The notes: a model not told the origin generated them from the letters alone. Positions 18,873 through 26,010 are shown, counted from the first letter of the stretch. The stretch: 61,163 nt of DNA from Terriglobia bacterium (GCA_021325035.1 JAJPHW010000058.1:1-61163); one strand, 5' to 3'. A program made the numbers and translations.

Positions 18873-20335
18873 AGAAGTTGGTGGTGATCGGCTTATTTTT
18901 TTTCTCGGGTGTCTGTGTGTTCGCTCGTTCCCCTAAATATAAAAAGCCGGATGTCACCATACCGCAAAGCTGGCAAACGCCCGCTCCCTGGCAAGAATCA
19001 AATCCGACCGATCAGATTCCAAAGGGAACATGGTGGAAAGTCTTCGGAGATGAAGAACTTAATCAATACGAAGATCGCGCCTTAGCGGCCAACCAAACCT
19101 TGCAGGCGGCGATTGCGCGGCTATCGGAAGCGCGAGCTTCTGCACGTGTGACGGCCTCTGGTTTATACCCTGAGTTGGATGCCGCACCATCCGTCAGCCG
19201 TCAGAGAGTTTCCGGAAACCGTCCATTGCTTGGCGCGACTACACCGTTGCGTCCGGACACAGAAAATACTTTCACCATTCCATTCACCTTAAATTACGAA
19301 GTGGATTTGTTTGGACGCGTTCGCAAGAGCGTAGAAGCAGCCAACGCGTCGGTACAAGCCTCGGCTGCCGATCTCGAAAATGTGCGTCTGCTGATAAGCT
19401 CTGAACTCGCTGCCGATTATTTTCAATTGCGGGAGACTGACGCTGAAATGGCGGTGGTTCAAAAAGCCATTGATTTCGAGAAAAGAGGGTTGGATCTAGT
19501 TGACAAGCGACATTCTGGCGGGGCAGTTTCGGGTTTGGACGTCGCACAACAAGAAACCGTACTGGATTCGTCAGTGGCTCAACTCTATCTTTTACAGCAA
19601 CAACGCGCTCAAGACGAGCATGCCATCGCCGTTCTCCAGGGATTGCCCGCTTCCAGCTTTAAAGCTCCGGTTCGCACACTGAACACGCAGCCTCCACCGG
19701 TTCCAATTGGTCTGCCGTCGGAGTTACTGCAACGTCGTCCGGATATTGCAACGGCAGAGCGTACAGTATCCTCAGCCAATTCACAGATTGGAGTTGCGCG
19801 AGCGGCATTTTACCCAAATATTCCTTTAACAGGCGGCGGAGGTGTAGAAAGCCGTGACATCACAACACTGTTTAACGCACCTAGTTTTTTGTGGTCACTT
19901 GGATTGAGCGCGATCGAACCGTTAATCGCAGGTGGTCGGCTCCATGCGCAACTCGATTTCGCGGATAGCGTGTATCAGGAAGACGTCGCAAATTATCGCG
20001 AATCTGTGCTGGTTGCTTTTCAGCAAGTCGAAGACGCACTTTCGGGATTACAAGCTCTGGCATTGGCTTCCAATTCTCAGAAAAAAGCCGTGGACGACGC
20101 TGACCGCTCTCTGCAACTTGCCAACGCGCGCTATAACGGGGGTCTGGTCACTTACCTCGATGTGATTACGGCACAGGAGCAAGTTCTGACCAACGAACGC
20201 CTGGCGACTCAAATCGAGGGACAACGGATGGTGACATCTGTTTATCTCATCAAAGCCCTTGGTGGAGGATGGGACGATTCAAGCCTTGATTCGATTCGCG
20301 TCAAAGCTAGCTTGAAACAAGCCTTAAAACAATAA
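18869..20335 (+). CDS. Outer-membrane efflux channel, NodT/TolC type
   Basis: Protein of 488 residues with a signal sequence (LVVIGLFFFSGVCVFA). Two tandem outer-membrane-efflux domains follow, each with long alpha-barrel helices (DEELNQYEDRALAANQTLQAAIARLSEARA and LPSELLQRRPDIATAERTVSSANSQIGVARAAFYP). The LLQRRPDI motif is characteristic of NodT-type channels. No lipobox cysteine is evident, so it may not be acylated. The ATG overlaps the adaptor's stop (ATGA). It completes the tripartite pump. Confidence 0.93.
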   Translation: MKKLVVIGLFFFSGVCVFARSPKYKKPDVTIPQSWQTPAPWQESNPTDQIPKGTWWKVFGDEELNQYEDRALAANQTLQAAIARLSEARASARVTASGLYPELDAAPSVSRQRVSGNRPLLGATTPLRPDTENTFTIPFTLNYEVDLFGRVRKSVEAANASVQASAADLENVRLLISSELAADYFQLRETDAEMAVVQKAIDFEKRGLDLVDKRHSGGAVSGLDVAQQETVLDSSVAQLYLLQQQRAQDEHAIAVLQGLPASSFKAPVRTLNTQPPPVPIGLPSELLQRRPDIATAERTVSSANSQIGVARAAFYPNIPLTGGGGVESRDITTLFNAPSFLWSLGLSAIEPLIAGGRLHAQLDFADSVYQEDVANYRESVLVAFQQVEDALSGLQALALASNSQKKAVDDADRSLQLANARYNGGLVTYLDVITAQEQVLTNERLATQIEGQRMVTSVYLIKALGGGWDDSSLDSIRVKASLKQALKQ

Positions 20336-20349
20336 GTTCTTTCGTAGAG

Positions 20350-21741
20350 CTAATGCCCGCCGCCCAATTCTTTCACGATATCGCTGACAAATGATTTGGC
20401 ATCGCCGAAAAGCATGAGAGTTTGATCGAGGTAATAAAGAGGATTATCAATTCCCGCGAATCCTGGATTCATGCTTCGCTTGATCACCATCACCGTGCGG
20501 GCCTTATCTACGTCGAGAATCGGCATTCCGAAAATTGGGCTCGATTGATCGGTGCGGGCCGCGGGATTGGTCACGTCGTTGGCTCCAATGACCAATGCGA
20601 CATCCGTCTGCGGGAAGTCGCCATTGATCTCGTCCATTTCCATGAGCCGGTCATATGGAATATCGGCTTCTGCCAGCAACACATTCATGTGGCCAGGCAT
20701 GCGGCCGGCGACAGGATGAATGGCAAAACGAACGTCTACGCCTCGTTTTGTAAGAGCGTCGAACATTTCGCGCACTTTGTGTTGCGCTTGAGCCACGGCC
20801 ATGCCATAGCCGGGAACAACAACGACTTTGTTCGCGGCGGCGAGAATACCGGCAGCTTCTTCCGCGGTAGCGCTGCGCACCGTCTTTTCTTCGGCTTTGC
20901 CCGTTGCCGAAGCTTGCACTTGTCCAAACGCGCCAAATAAAACGTTCGTAAACGACCGGTTCATCGCCTTGGACATGATCACGGAGAGAATGAATCCCGA
21001 TGACCCGTCAAGCGCGCCGGCGATAATGAGCAATTTACTGCCAACGACGAAACCCATGGCCGCAGCGGAAAGTCCGGCATAGGAATTCAAGAGTGAAATC
21101 ACCGTTGGCATGTCGGCGCCGCCGATTGGAATGATCATCAGAACGCCGAAGACCAGCGGAATTCCGACCATGAACGGAAAGACTTGCTTCGCGCCGGGAT
21201 GCATCACGAGGTAAACGGCAATGGCAATCGCAATCGCAAGAAACCCCAGGTTGACGATGTTCTGACCTTTGTATGTGATGGGGCGCTGCGGTAAAACTTC
21301 CTGCAATTTTCCGGCGGCCATCAAACTGCCAGTAAACGTCAGTGCTCCCAGGATCACTTCCATGGAGAGCACGGCCATAGTAAACGCGGGTACATCTGGT
21401 GAGCGCAAATAAAATTCGGCAGTTCCCACCAAAGTTACGCACAGAGCGCCAGCCGCATGGCTGAGTGCAGTCCGCTGCGGAACCGCAGTCATCTGCACCA
21501 TGCCAAGTGGGATTCCGATCAGGGTACCGAGCACGAGCGCGATGGCAATCCAGGTGTAATCAACAATGCCTTCGTGCAGCAGGGTCCCACCAATGGCAAG
21601 AACCATGCCAATTTCGCCGGCCCAAACACCGCGGCGCGCTGTGGCAGGAGAACTCATCCAGCGCAGCGATAAAATGAAAAGCGCGCTGGCGATCAGGTAA
21701 ATAACTTCAATGATGGTCTGTGATCCGGCGAGATTGTTCAT
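20350..21741 (-). CDS. pntB: Proton-translocating NAD(P) transhydrogenase, beta subunit
   Basis: Membrane protein of 463 residues. The first ~260 residues are polytopic (domain II, proton channel). The C-terminal domain III binds NADP(H), with VVVVPGYGMAVAQAQHKVREM and later VIGANDVTNPAARTDQSSPIFGMPILDVDKA, both characteristic of PntB. With the two alpha pieces upstream it drives NADPH formation from NADH using the proton gradient. Last gene of the pnt operon, convergent with the efflux operon at a 14-bp gap. Confidence 0.96.
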   Translation of the reverse strand: MNNLAGSQTIIEVIYLIASALFILSLRWMSSPATARRGVWAGEIGMVLAIGGTLLHEGIVDYTWIAIALVLGTLIGIPLGMVQMTAVPQRTALSHAAGALCVTLVGTAEFYLRSPDVPAFTMAVLSMEVILGALTFTGSLMAAGKLQEVLPQRPITYKGQNIVNLGFLAIAIAIAVYLVMHPGAKQVFPFMVGIPLVFGVLMIIPIGGADMPTVISLLNSYAGLSAAAMGFVVGSKLLIIAGALDGSSGFILSVIMSKAMNRSFTNVLFGAFGQVQASATGKAEEKTVRSATAEEAAGILAAANKVVVVPGYGMAVAQAQHKVREMFDALTKRGVDVRFAIHPVAGRMPGHMNVLLAEADIPYDRLMEMDEINGDFPQTDVALVIGANDVTNPAARTDQSSPIFGMPILDVDKARTVMVIKRSMNPGFAGIDNPLYYLDQTLMLFGDAKSFVSDIVKELGGGH

Positions 21742-22025
21742 GGTTTTGTCGGGCGGCTGGACTTGAACATCTTGAGCATACGATCGGTAATGAGGAATCC
21801 GCCGACGATGTTGCTGGTAGCGGCGATCACAGCGATCACACCGAGTACCGCCGAGAATGTGCTCTTGTGCTCGCCAACGAGCACGATCGCACCGACCACG
21901 GCAATCGCATCGAGCGCGTTAGTGAGAGACATCAGCGGCGTATGCAATAGTGGCGAGACCCGCTTGATGACTTCAAATCCAATGAATCCCGCCAGCATGA
22001 ATATGAACAATCCGTTAATCAGCAT
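21738..22025 (-). CDS. NAD(P) transhydrogenase alpha subunit, membrane part (PntAB)
   Basis: Protein of 95 residues with three transmembrane helices (FIFMLAGFIGFEVI, AIAVVGAIVLVG, LGVIAVIAATSNIVGGFLI). This corresponds to the C-terminal membrane part of E. coli PntA encoded as a separate gene, the arrangement known from Rhodospirillum rubrum. It overlaps pntB by 4 nt and follows the NAD-binding subunit by 15 bp. Confidence 0.93.
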   Translation of the reverse strand: MLINGLFIFMLAGFIGFEVIKRVSPLLHTPLMSLTNALDAIAVVGAIVLVGEHKSTFSAVLGVIAVIAATSNIVGGFLITDRMLKMFKSSRPTKP

Positions 22026-22040
22026 GAATTCCTCTCTAAA

Positions 22041-23210
22041 TCACTTCGCGGCCATTGCCGGCAGCGAATAAAACTCCCGAACACGCGCATTCACGATTTC
22101 CCCGCCAAGCGTGATCATCGTGTCACGAATAATGTCGTCAGCATCATCCAATCTCGCTTTGTCGTCCTTCACCAGATGCGTAAGAAAAGTCGTCAGGTTG
22201 CGCGCGTACATTTGGCTGGCATGGTAAGGAACGCCGCTGGCCAGGTTGATGGGCCCAATCACTGTAACACCATACTTGACGATGGTTTCGCCGGCTTTTG
22301 TCGCCTCACAATTCCCGCCCCGCTCCGCCGCCAGATCAAAAATCACCGACCCCGGCTGCATGCCCTTGATCATCTCTTCCGTCACCAGGATTGGCGCTTT
22401 CTTGCCTGGAATCACCGCTGTCGTAATCACCACATCGCTCTCGGCAACCACGCGACTCAGCAGCTCCCGCTGTTTCTGATAAAAAGATTCATCTTGTGCC
22501 TGCCCGTAACCTCGCGCATCCTGGGCGTTCTTCGCTTCAATGGGAAGCTCCACAAAACGGCCGCCCAAACTTTGCACTTGCTCTTTGACCACTGGTCTCA
22601 TGTCATAGGCGGATACAACTGCGCCCAGACGACGGGCAGTGGCAATCGCCTGTAGTCCGGCAACCCCCACTCCGATAATGAATACTCGTGCTGGAGTGAT
22701 CGTTCCAGCCGCAGTCGTCATCATGGGGAAAATTTTCGGCAGGGCGTCCGCGGCCATCAGCACAGCTTTATATCCCGCAATCGTTGCCATGGAAGAAAGC
22801 GCATCCATGCTTTGCGCGCGTGTAGTACGGGGAACCATCTCAACCGAAAACGCCGTGGCCCCGGTCGCAGCAACTTGCTGGACCGTGTCGGAGGAACCCA
22901 ATGCTCGCAGAAACCCAATCAGAATCTGCCCATTGCGCAGCAACGGCATGTCATCTTTGCCATTAATATCGTTTGCACCGTAGCAAAGAACTTGCGTGAT
23001 GATGTCCGCTGTTCGAAAAACTTCAGCACGATTCGACAAAACTTTCGCGCCTTTTTCCGCATAAGCAGAATCGGGGTATCCAGCGGAAACACCAGCTCCA
23101 GCCTCGATAACAACTTCAAATTTGGCTTTAGTAAGAAGCGGAACGACCGCTGGCGTGAGCGCGACCCGCCGTTCGCCGGGGTAGATTTCTTTCGGAACTC
23201 CAACAATCAC
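22041..23210 (-). CDS. NAD(P) transhydrogenase alpha subunit part 1, NAD-binding (PntAA)
   Basis: Soluble domain I of the transhydrogenase, 389 residues from GTG 23210. This start is preferred over the upstream frame opening at 23276 because translation then begins MIVGVPKEIYPGERRVALTP, the conserved N-terminus of the alanine dehydrogenase/PntA family, with a GGGAAGG ribosome site 7 nt upstream. The Rossmann motif VFIIGVGVAGLQAIATARRLGA is intact. First gene of pntAA-pntAB-pntB. A mobile element sits 81 bp upstream of its start. Confidence 0.94.
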   Translation of the reverse strand: MIVGVPKEIYPGERRVALTPAVVPLLTKAKFEVVIEAGAGVSAGYPDSAYAEKGAKVLSNRAEVFRTADIITQVLCYGANDINGKDDMPLLRNGQILIGFLRALGSSDTVQQVAATGATAFSVEMVPRTTRAQSMDALSSMATIAGYKAVLMAADALPKIFPMMTTAAGTITPARVFIIGVGVAGLQAIATARRLGAVVSAYDMRPVVKEQVQSLGGRFVELPIEAKNAQDARGYGQAQDESFYQKQRELLSRVVAESDVVITTAVIPGKKAPILVTEEMIKGMQPGSVIFDLAAERGGNCEATKAGETIVKYGVTVIGPINLASGVPYHASQMYARNLTTFLTHLVKDDKARLDDADDIIRDTMITLGGEIVNARVREFYSLPAMAAK

Positions 23211-23246
23211 GTGGGAACCTTCCCTTCGTTGCTGTTTGAGCCACAC

Positions 23247-23276
23247 AGTGTAACGGATGAAGCCCTGCAATGTCAC
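23247..23276 (-). promoter_or_regulatory. Possible promoter of the pnt operon
   Basis: On the minus strand GTGACA (23271-23276) and TACACT (23247-23252) are separated by 18 bp, 37 bp before the GTG start. It lies between the gene and the mobile element, so the insertion may have spared the core promoter. Match to consensus is moderate. Confidence 0.3.
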
Positions 23277-23282
23277 AGAATA

Positions 23283-23291
23283 ATTTGGGGC
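23283..23291. repeat. Target-site duplication, left copy
   Basis: The 9-mer atttggggc directly abuts the left terminal inverted repeat and is repeated exactly at 25888-25896 beyond the right end. Nine bases is a usual duplication length for IS1-type insertion. Confidence 0.9.
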
Positions 23292-23310
23292 GGTAGTGGG
23301 CTACTTTGAA
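23292..23310 (+). repeat. Left terminal inverted repeat
   Basis: ggtagtgggctactttgaa, perfect inverse of 25869-25887. The stop codon of the small membrane protein gene (23301-23303, minus strand) lies inside it. Confidence 0.93.
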
Positions 23311-23621
23311 ACATTGGGCAGAATGCCGCCCAAGATAATAGTTCCGAAGATAAAGCACCAGACGCATATCAATTTTCCCAACCGATATTGCCACGCACGA
23401 ACTCTCTGGCGTTCAGGATCGCCACTTAAAGCCTCAAGACCAATGCAACAGGCAATAATGCTTGCACATAGAAACAACAATGCTGCCCGAACATACCAAG
23501 CACTCGCGTGATCGGTGATTCTGAGACCAATGACGAGCACTATAGAACCCGTTGAGAGCGTGGTGATGTGCTTGAGGACATCAATTTCTAATTTTGTGCG
23601 CTCTAAATTAAGGTCTGGCAT
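23301..23621 (-). CDS. Small three-helix membrane protein, transposon passenger
   Basis: Protein of 106 residues; I do not recognise the family. A short charged N-terminus (LERTKLEIDVLKHI) precedes three hydrophobic segments at about residues 23-37, 42-64 and 80-100. Its ATG (23621) follows the transposase stop with no gap (TAAATG), so it is co-transcribed and probably translated by reinitiation. Its stop codon is inside the left terminal repeat, so it belongs to the element. Small helical-bundle membrane proteins can be effectors or immunity proteins in other systems, but nothing here proves such a role. Confidence 0.72.
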   Translation of the reverse strand: MPDLNLERTKLEIDVLKHITTLSTGSIVLVIGLRITDHASAWYVRAALLFLCASIIACCIGLEALSGDPERQRVRAWQYRLGKLICVWCFIFGTIILGGILPNVSK

Positions 23622-24479
23622 TTACGCCGCTCTTTCCGCCCTCCGCTCATACTGCTCCCAGAGGGCTACCAAATCTTCAACGCTCCAAAGCCTATCGCTA
23701 ATGCCAGCGGCCATTGCCGGAGATATGCGAAGTGTACGATGAATCTTGATGAAATTGTAGGCGAAATAATTGAGAGCCGTGGCCGCTGCATGGTTCTCTA
23801 ACTTGCGCGAAAAGCCGTTTGAGAGGCGCGTATATCGCCGCATGTTCGTGCGAACCGTCCAGTTCTGGCGCTCTACAAACGAAGTTGAAACGTGCTTAGG
23901 GTCTGGCCTTCCATTCACTTCTTTCATCTCACAGCCGATGCACTTTGCTGGCGAATAGCGGGTCTCATTCTCATGTGGCGCACCGTAAATCTTGTGCAGT
24001 TGCGCGTAGTCGCACTCGCCCCCAAAAGCATCTTCGATCACATTCAAATAGGTTCGCAGCGCGTCGGTCGTAATCTGGACGCGGCCTTTAACCCGCTTTG
24101 CAATATCTTCAACAAAATCTTTCGCGGTCACCAGATCACGCTGCCCTAGCCGCCACGAAGGAACTAGCTTGGTATCCGCATCAACACACACCCACAGCCA
24201 TACGTCACCAGCATCAGGATGTTTACGAGCAATCTCTTCCGTGCGGTTCTTGTCTTTGCAATAAATCCACGCCCACATCTCATCAAGCTGCAATCGCTTT
24301 GACCGCAGGTTGCGAAATACGCGACTCTGAAAGTCAGCGCAGACTTCACCAACTTCCACGAGAAGGCGCATTACCGTTTTCTTTGAAACGCCCGTCATTC
24401 GCACCGTTGCGCGAATCGAGCATCCTTCAATCAAACAGTTGATAACCTGTGCGCGAGTCTGAGAGTCAAGCCTATTCAT
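23622..24479 (-). CDS. IS1-family-like DDE transposase
   Basis: Protein of 285 residues from ATG 24479 (MNRLDSQTRAQVINCLIEG). A frame extension upstream to 24560 would run through the promoter and is rejected. A helix-turn-helix lies at about 20-41 (SIRATVRMTGVSKKTVMRLL). The catalytic core shows D66 (RLQLDEMWAW), D139 (QITTDALRTY) and E203 (STSFVERQNWTVR), with the downstream ALNYFAYNFIKIHRTL stretch typical of IS1-type enzymes. It is a single uninterrupted frame, unlike IS1 itself, which needs a -1 frameshift. Expression from 24490-24518 would give a nearly leaderless transcript. Confidence 0.9.
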   Translation of the reverse strand: MNRLDSQTRAQVINCLIEGCSIRATVRMTGVSKKTVMRLLVEVGEVCADFQSRVFRNLRSKRLQLDEMWAWIYCKDKNRTEEIARKHPDAGDVWLWVCVDADTKLVPSWRLGQRDLVTAKDFVEDIAKRVKGRVQITTDALRTYLNVIEDAFGGECDYAQLHKIYGAPHENETRYSPAKCIGCEMKEVNGRPDPKHVSTSFVERQNWTVRTNMRRYTRLSNGFSRKLENHAAATALNYFAYNFIKIHRTLRISPAMAAGISDRLWSVEDLVALWEQYERRAERAA

Positions 24480-24489
24480 AATGTGCATT

Positions 24490-24518
24490 ATTATACTAAA
24501 GCGCTTTAGCATTGTCAA
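24490..24518 (-). promoter_or_regulatory. Perfect consensus sigma70 promoter of the transposase, with palindrome in the spacer
   Basis: On the minus strand TTGACA (24513-24518) and TATAAT (24490-24495) are exactly 17 bp apart. The spacer contains the 14-bp perfect palindrome CTAAAGCGCTTTAG (24496-24509), adjacent to the -10 box, where a bound repressor would exclude RNA polymerase. The expected transcription start is about 24483-24484, 4-5 nt before the ATG at 24479. Confidence 0.85.
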
Positions 24519-24633
24519 GATGAAACAAAATGAAACGAGAGCGATTGCCTTCCCTAGCACCTTGTGGAAAAAAGGATAGGAAGTCTATTGCGTTATGTTA
24601 CCTGAGTGTGATACTAAAGGGGTGGTAAGTAGC

Positions 24634-24681
24634 GGGTGGGATTCGAGTTCTGACTTTTCCGAGCGGAAATCGAACCCACCC
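24634..24681. repeat. Imperfect inverted repeat in the transposon leader
   Basis: GGGTGGG plus TTCGA (24634-24640, 24642-24646) pairs with TCGAA plus CCCACCC (24670-24681), leaving one bulged A at 24641. The 23-nt loop contains a smaller TTCC/GGAA hairpin. It superficially resembles a tRNA T-arm but does not fold as a tRNA. Confidence 0.6.
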
Positions 24682-24727
24682 TCTGGAACCGAGGTGGTGA
24701 TAAATATGAGAGTCGCTTGAGCAACAC

Positions 24728-24751
24728 GGGGCGGGCATCGCTCGCCCCTTT
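24728..24751 (+). terminator. Terminator-like hairpin before the DNA-binding passenger gene
   Basis: GGGGCGGGC (24728-24736) pairs with GCTCGCCCC (24740-24748) through nine positions with one G-T wobble, closing a 3-nt loop, then TTT. The T run is short, so it may be a weak terminator or attenuator. It lies 8 bp after the tiny open frame 24706-24720. Confidence 0.4.
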
Positions 24752-24808
24752 ATCGCCATTCTCGTTTTGCAGCATAGCATAGGTGTGTCCAAAAAAGGAG
24801 CAAAATTT

Positions 24809-25588
24809 ATGAGCACGGAATCCCTTGATTACACAGCCATTCTCGCTGACCTAGAGGCGAAGAAAGCCGCCCTAGAGCAGACCATCGCATCTTTCCGGCA
24901 GGCAATGGCTGCCGGAGCACTCGGACAAATGAGTTCCGATGGCACAGTGATTCCCTCGCTCAATGGGCCTTCATTTACGGGCGGCGAAGTACCCGCTGGC
25001 GCATTTTTAGGGAAGAGCATCACTGAGTCCACGAGGCTCTATCTAGAGATCGTTAAGAAGAAACAGACCACCCGCGAAATTGCAGACGCTCTGCGAAAAG
25101 GTGGCATGGAAAGTACATCGAACGACTTTGTCGGCATCGTCAATGCTGGCCTAAATCGCGCCCACAAGTCTCCTAACTCTGGCATCGTTAAAGTCGGTAC
25201 GCAGTGGGGACTGGCTGGTTGGTATCCGAAAGGCATTACATCCGGCGCGGGACAGTCATCTAAAAAATCAAAAAACCGTAAACCCCAAAAAGCTGCAACT
25301 TCTCAAGCGAAAGCCAAAGAACAAGCTGCTGTTGCTGCCAAAGAATCTAAGCCAATGCCTAAGATCGTTACTTCACCAAATGTAAATTCGGCGCAGCGGG
25401 TGCTTGAGATATTGCAAGCGAATCGTGGACTAACCTTCACCGCACAGGAAATAGCAAAAACGCTCGGAATAAACTCGAATACAGCACCGCTGATATTGGC
25501 GAATCTTGTGCGAAGTCGGAAGGCTGAAAAAACGGTTGATGGGAAATATATAGCGGTTATTTCTCACCCGATGAACGCCGCTGTTTAG
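24809..25588 (+). CDS. Two-domain winged-helix DNA-binding protein, transposon passenger
   Basis: Protein of 259 residues from ATG 24809, selected because AAGGAG lies 8 nt upstream. Residues 5-32 are a probable coiled coil. Residues 70-140 (TTREIADALRKGGMESTSNDF then VKVGTQWGLAGWYP) resemble the HARE-HTH winged-helix domain. A lysine/alanine-rich linker (about 150-190) follows, then a second winged helix (194-250, LTFTAQEIAKTLGINSNTAPLILANLV). The domain assignment is by pattern, not by search. It is divergent from the transposase and is the obvious candidate to bind the promoter palindrome or the element's ends. Its 3' end overlaps the converging small gene by 32 bp. Confidence 0.78.
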   Translation: MSTESLDYTAILADLEAKKAALEQTIASFRQAMAAGALGQMSSDGTVIPSLNGPSFTGGEVPAGAFLGKSITESTRLYLEIVKKKQTTREIADALRKGGMESTSNDFVGIVNAGLNRAHKSPNSGIVKVGTQWGLAGWYPKGITSGAGQSSKKSKNRKPQKAATSQAKAKEQAAVAAKESKPMPKIVTSPNVNSAQRVLEILQANRGLTFTAQEIAKTLGINSNTAPLILANLVRSRKAEKTVDGKYIAVISHPMNAAV

Positions 25589-25832
25589 CAGGTTTTTTCT
25601 TGGTTTTGCCCCATCGAGATTGGGCGGCTTTCAATGCTATCTGGCTGCGTTGTTCGGGAGTCATTGTTTCAAGGCGCTTCTTGCCTCCGATCTTTCCGCC
25701 TTTTCTTCCCATCTCCGACATAATGCGGGAAATATCGCTTTTGGCAATTTCAGGCTCAGAGACGGAGCGTTGAACCATTTGGAAGGCGGCCTGATTGATG
25801 TCTGAGGGATTTTTGCTAATACGCTTTGGCAT
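25557..25832 (-). CDS. Small basic conserved-type protein, transposon passenger
   Basis: Protein of 91 residues rich in Lys and Arg. The segment MGRKGGKIGGKKRLETMTPEQRSQIALKAAQSRW follows a pattern common in small bacterial proteins of unknown function (GGKxR, then TPEQRxxIAxKAAxxRW). It could bind nucleic acid by charge. It lies between the winged-helix gene and the right terminal repeat, reading inward, and its 3' end overlaps that gene tail to tail. No strong ribosome-binding site is visible, so the start is less certain. Confidence 0.62.
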   Translation of the reverse strand: MPKRISKNPSDINQAAFQMVQRSVSEPEIAKSDISRIMSEMGRKGGKIGGKKRLETMTPEQRSQIALKAAQSRWGKTKKKPAKQRRSSGEK

Positions 25833-25868
25833 GGTTAAAGTATCCCATGCCTTTCTTATGTTTCAAAA

Positions 25869-25887
25869 TTCAAAGTAGCCCACTACC
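25869..25887 (-). repeat. Right terminal inverted repeat
   Basis: Exact 19-bp inverse complement of 23292-23310. Confidence 0.93.
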
Positions 25888-25896
25888 ATTTGGGGC
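25888..25896. repeat. Target-site duplication, right copy
   Basis: Second copy of atttggggc, directly outside the right terminal repeat; see 23283-23291. Confidence 0.9.
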
Positions 25897-26010
25897 CTTC
25901 ATTTCCGTTAAACTCTGGCCTTTTGCGCTACATGAACGAGAAGCTGAGAGATAAAGAAATTCGCCAGTCAATTCACACTTGGGCGTTCGGATTATTGAAG
26001 AGTCTAAAGA

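Larger units (their letters stand above)
24480..24808. other. Structured 329-bp divergent leader inside the transposon
   Basis: No gene longer than a few codons. It holds the transposase promoter with its palindrome, a second ATACTAAAG (24611-24619) repeating 24493-24501, a long imperfect hairpin (24634-24681), a four-codon open frame with a purine-rich upstream site (24706-24720), and a GC-rich hairpin followed by TTT (24728-24751). The arrangement resembles a regulated leader of the DNA-binding passenger gene. Confidence 0.5.
23292..25887. mobile_element. IS1-family-like transposon with passenger genes (2596 bp)
   Basis: Bounded by 19-bp perfect terminal inverted repeats (ggtagtgggctactttgaa at 23292-23310, its reverse complement at 25869-25887) and a 9-bp exact target duplication. 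Inside are an IS1-type DDE transposase, a small membrane protein gene directly after it, a divergent winged-helix protein gene, and a small basic protein gene at the right end. Classical IS1 is under 800 bp with only insA/insB, so the extra ~1.7 kb is cargo. Intact ends, duplication and open reading frames point to a recent insertion. No second copy is in the window. Confidence 0.92.

Noticed and set aside
24480-24560. N-terminal extension of the transposase frame
   Set aside because: It would be translated through its own consensus promoter; the conserved protein begins at MNRLDSQTR.
24631-24685. tRNA-like sequence (GGGTTCGATTTCC on the minus strand) in the transposon
   Set aside because: The flanking bases do not form a T-stem, D-arm or anticodon arm; the resemblance comes from a long imperfect inverted repeat.
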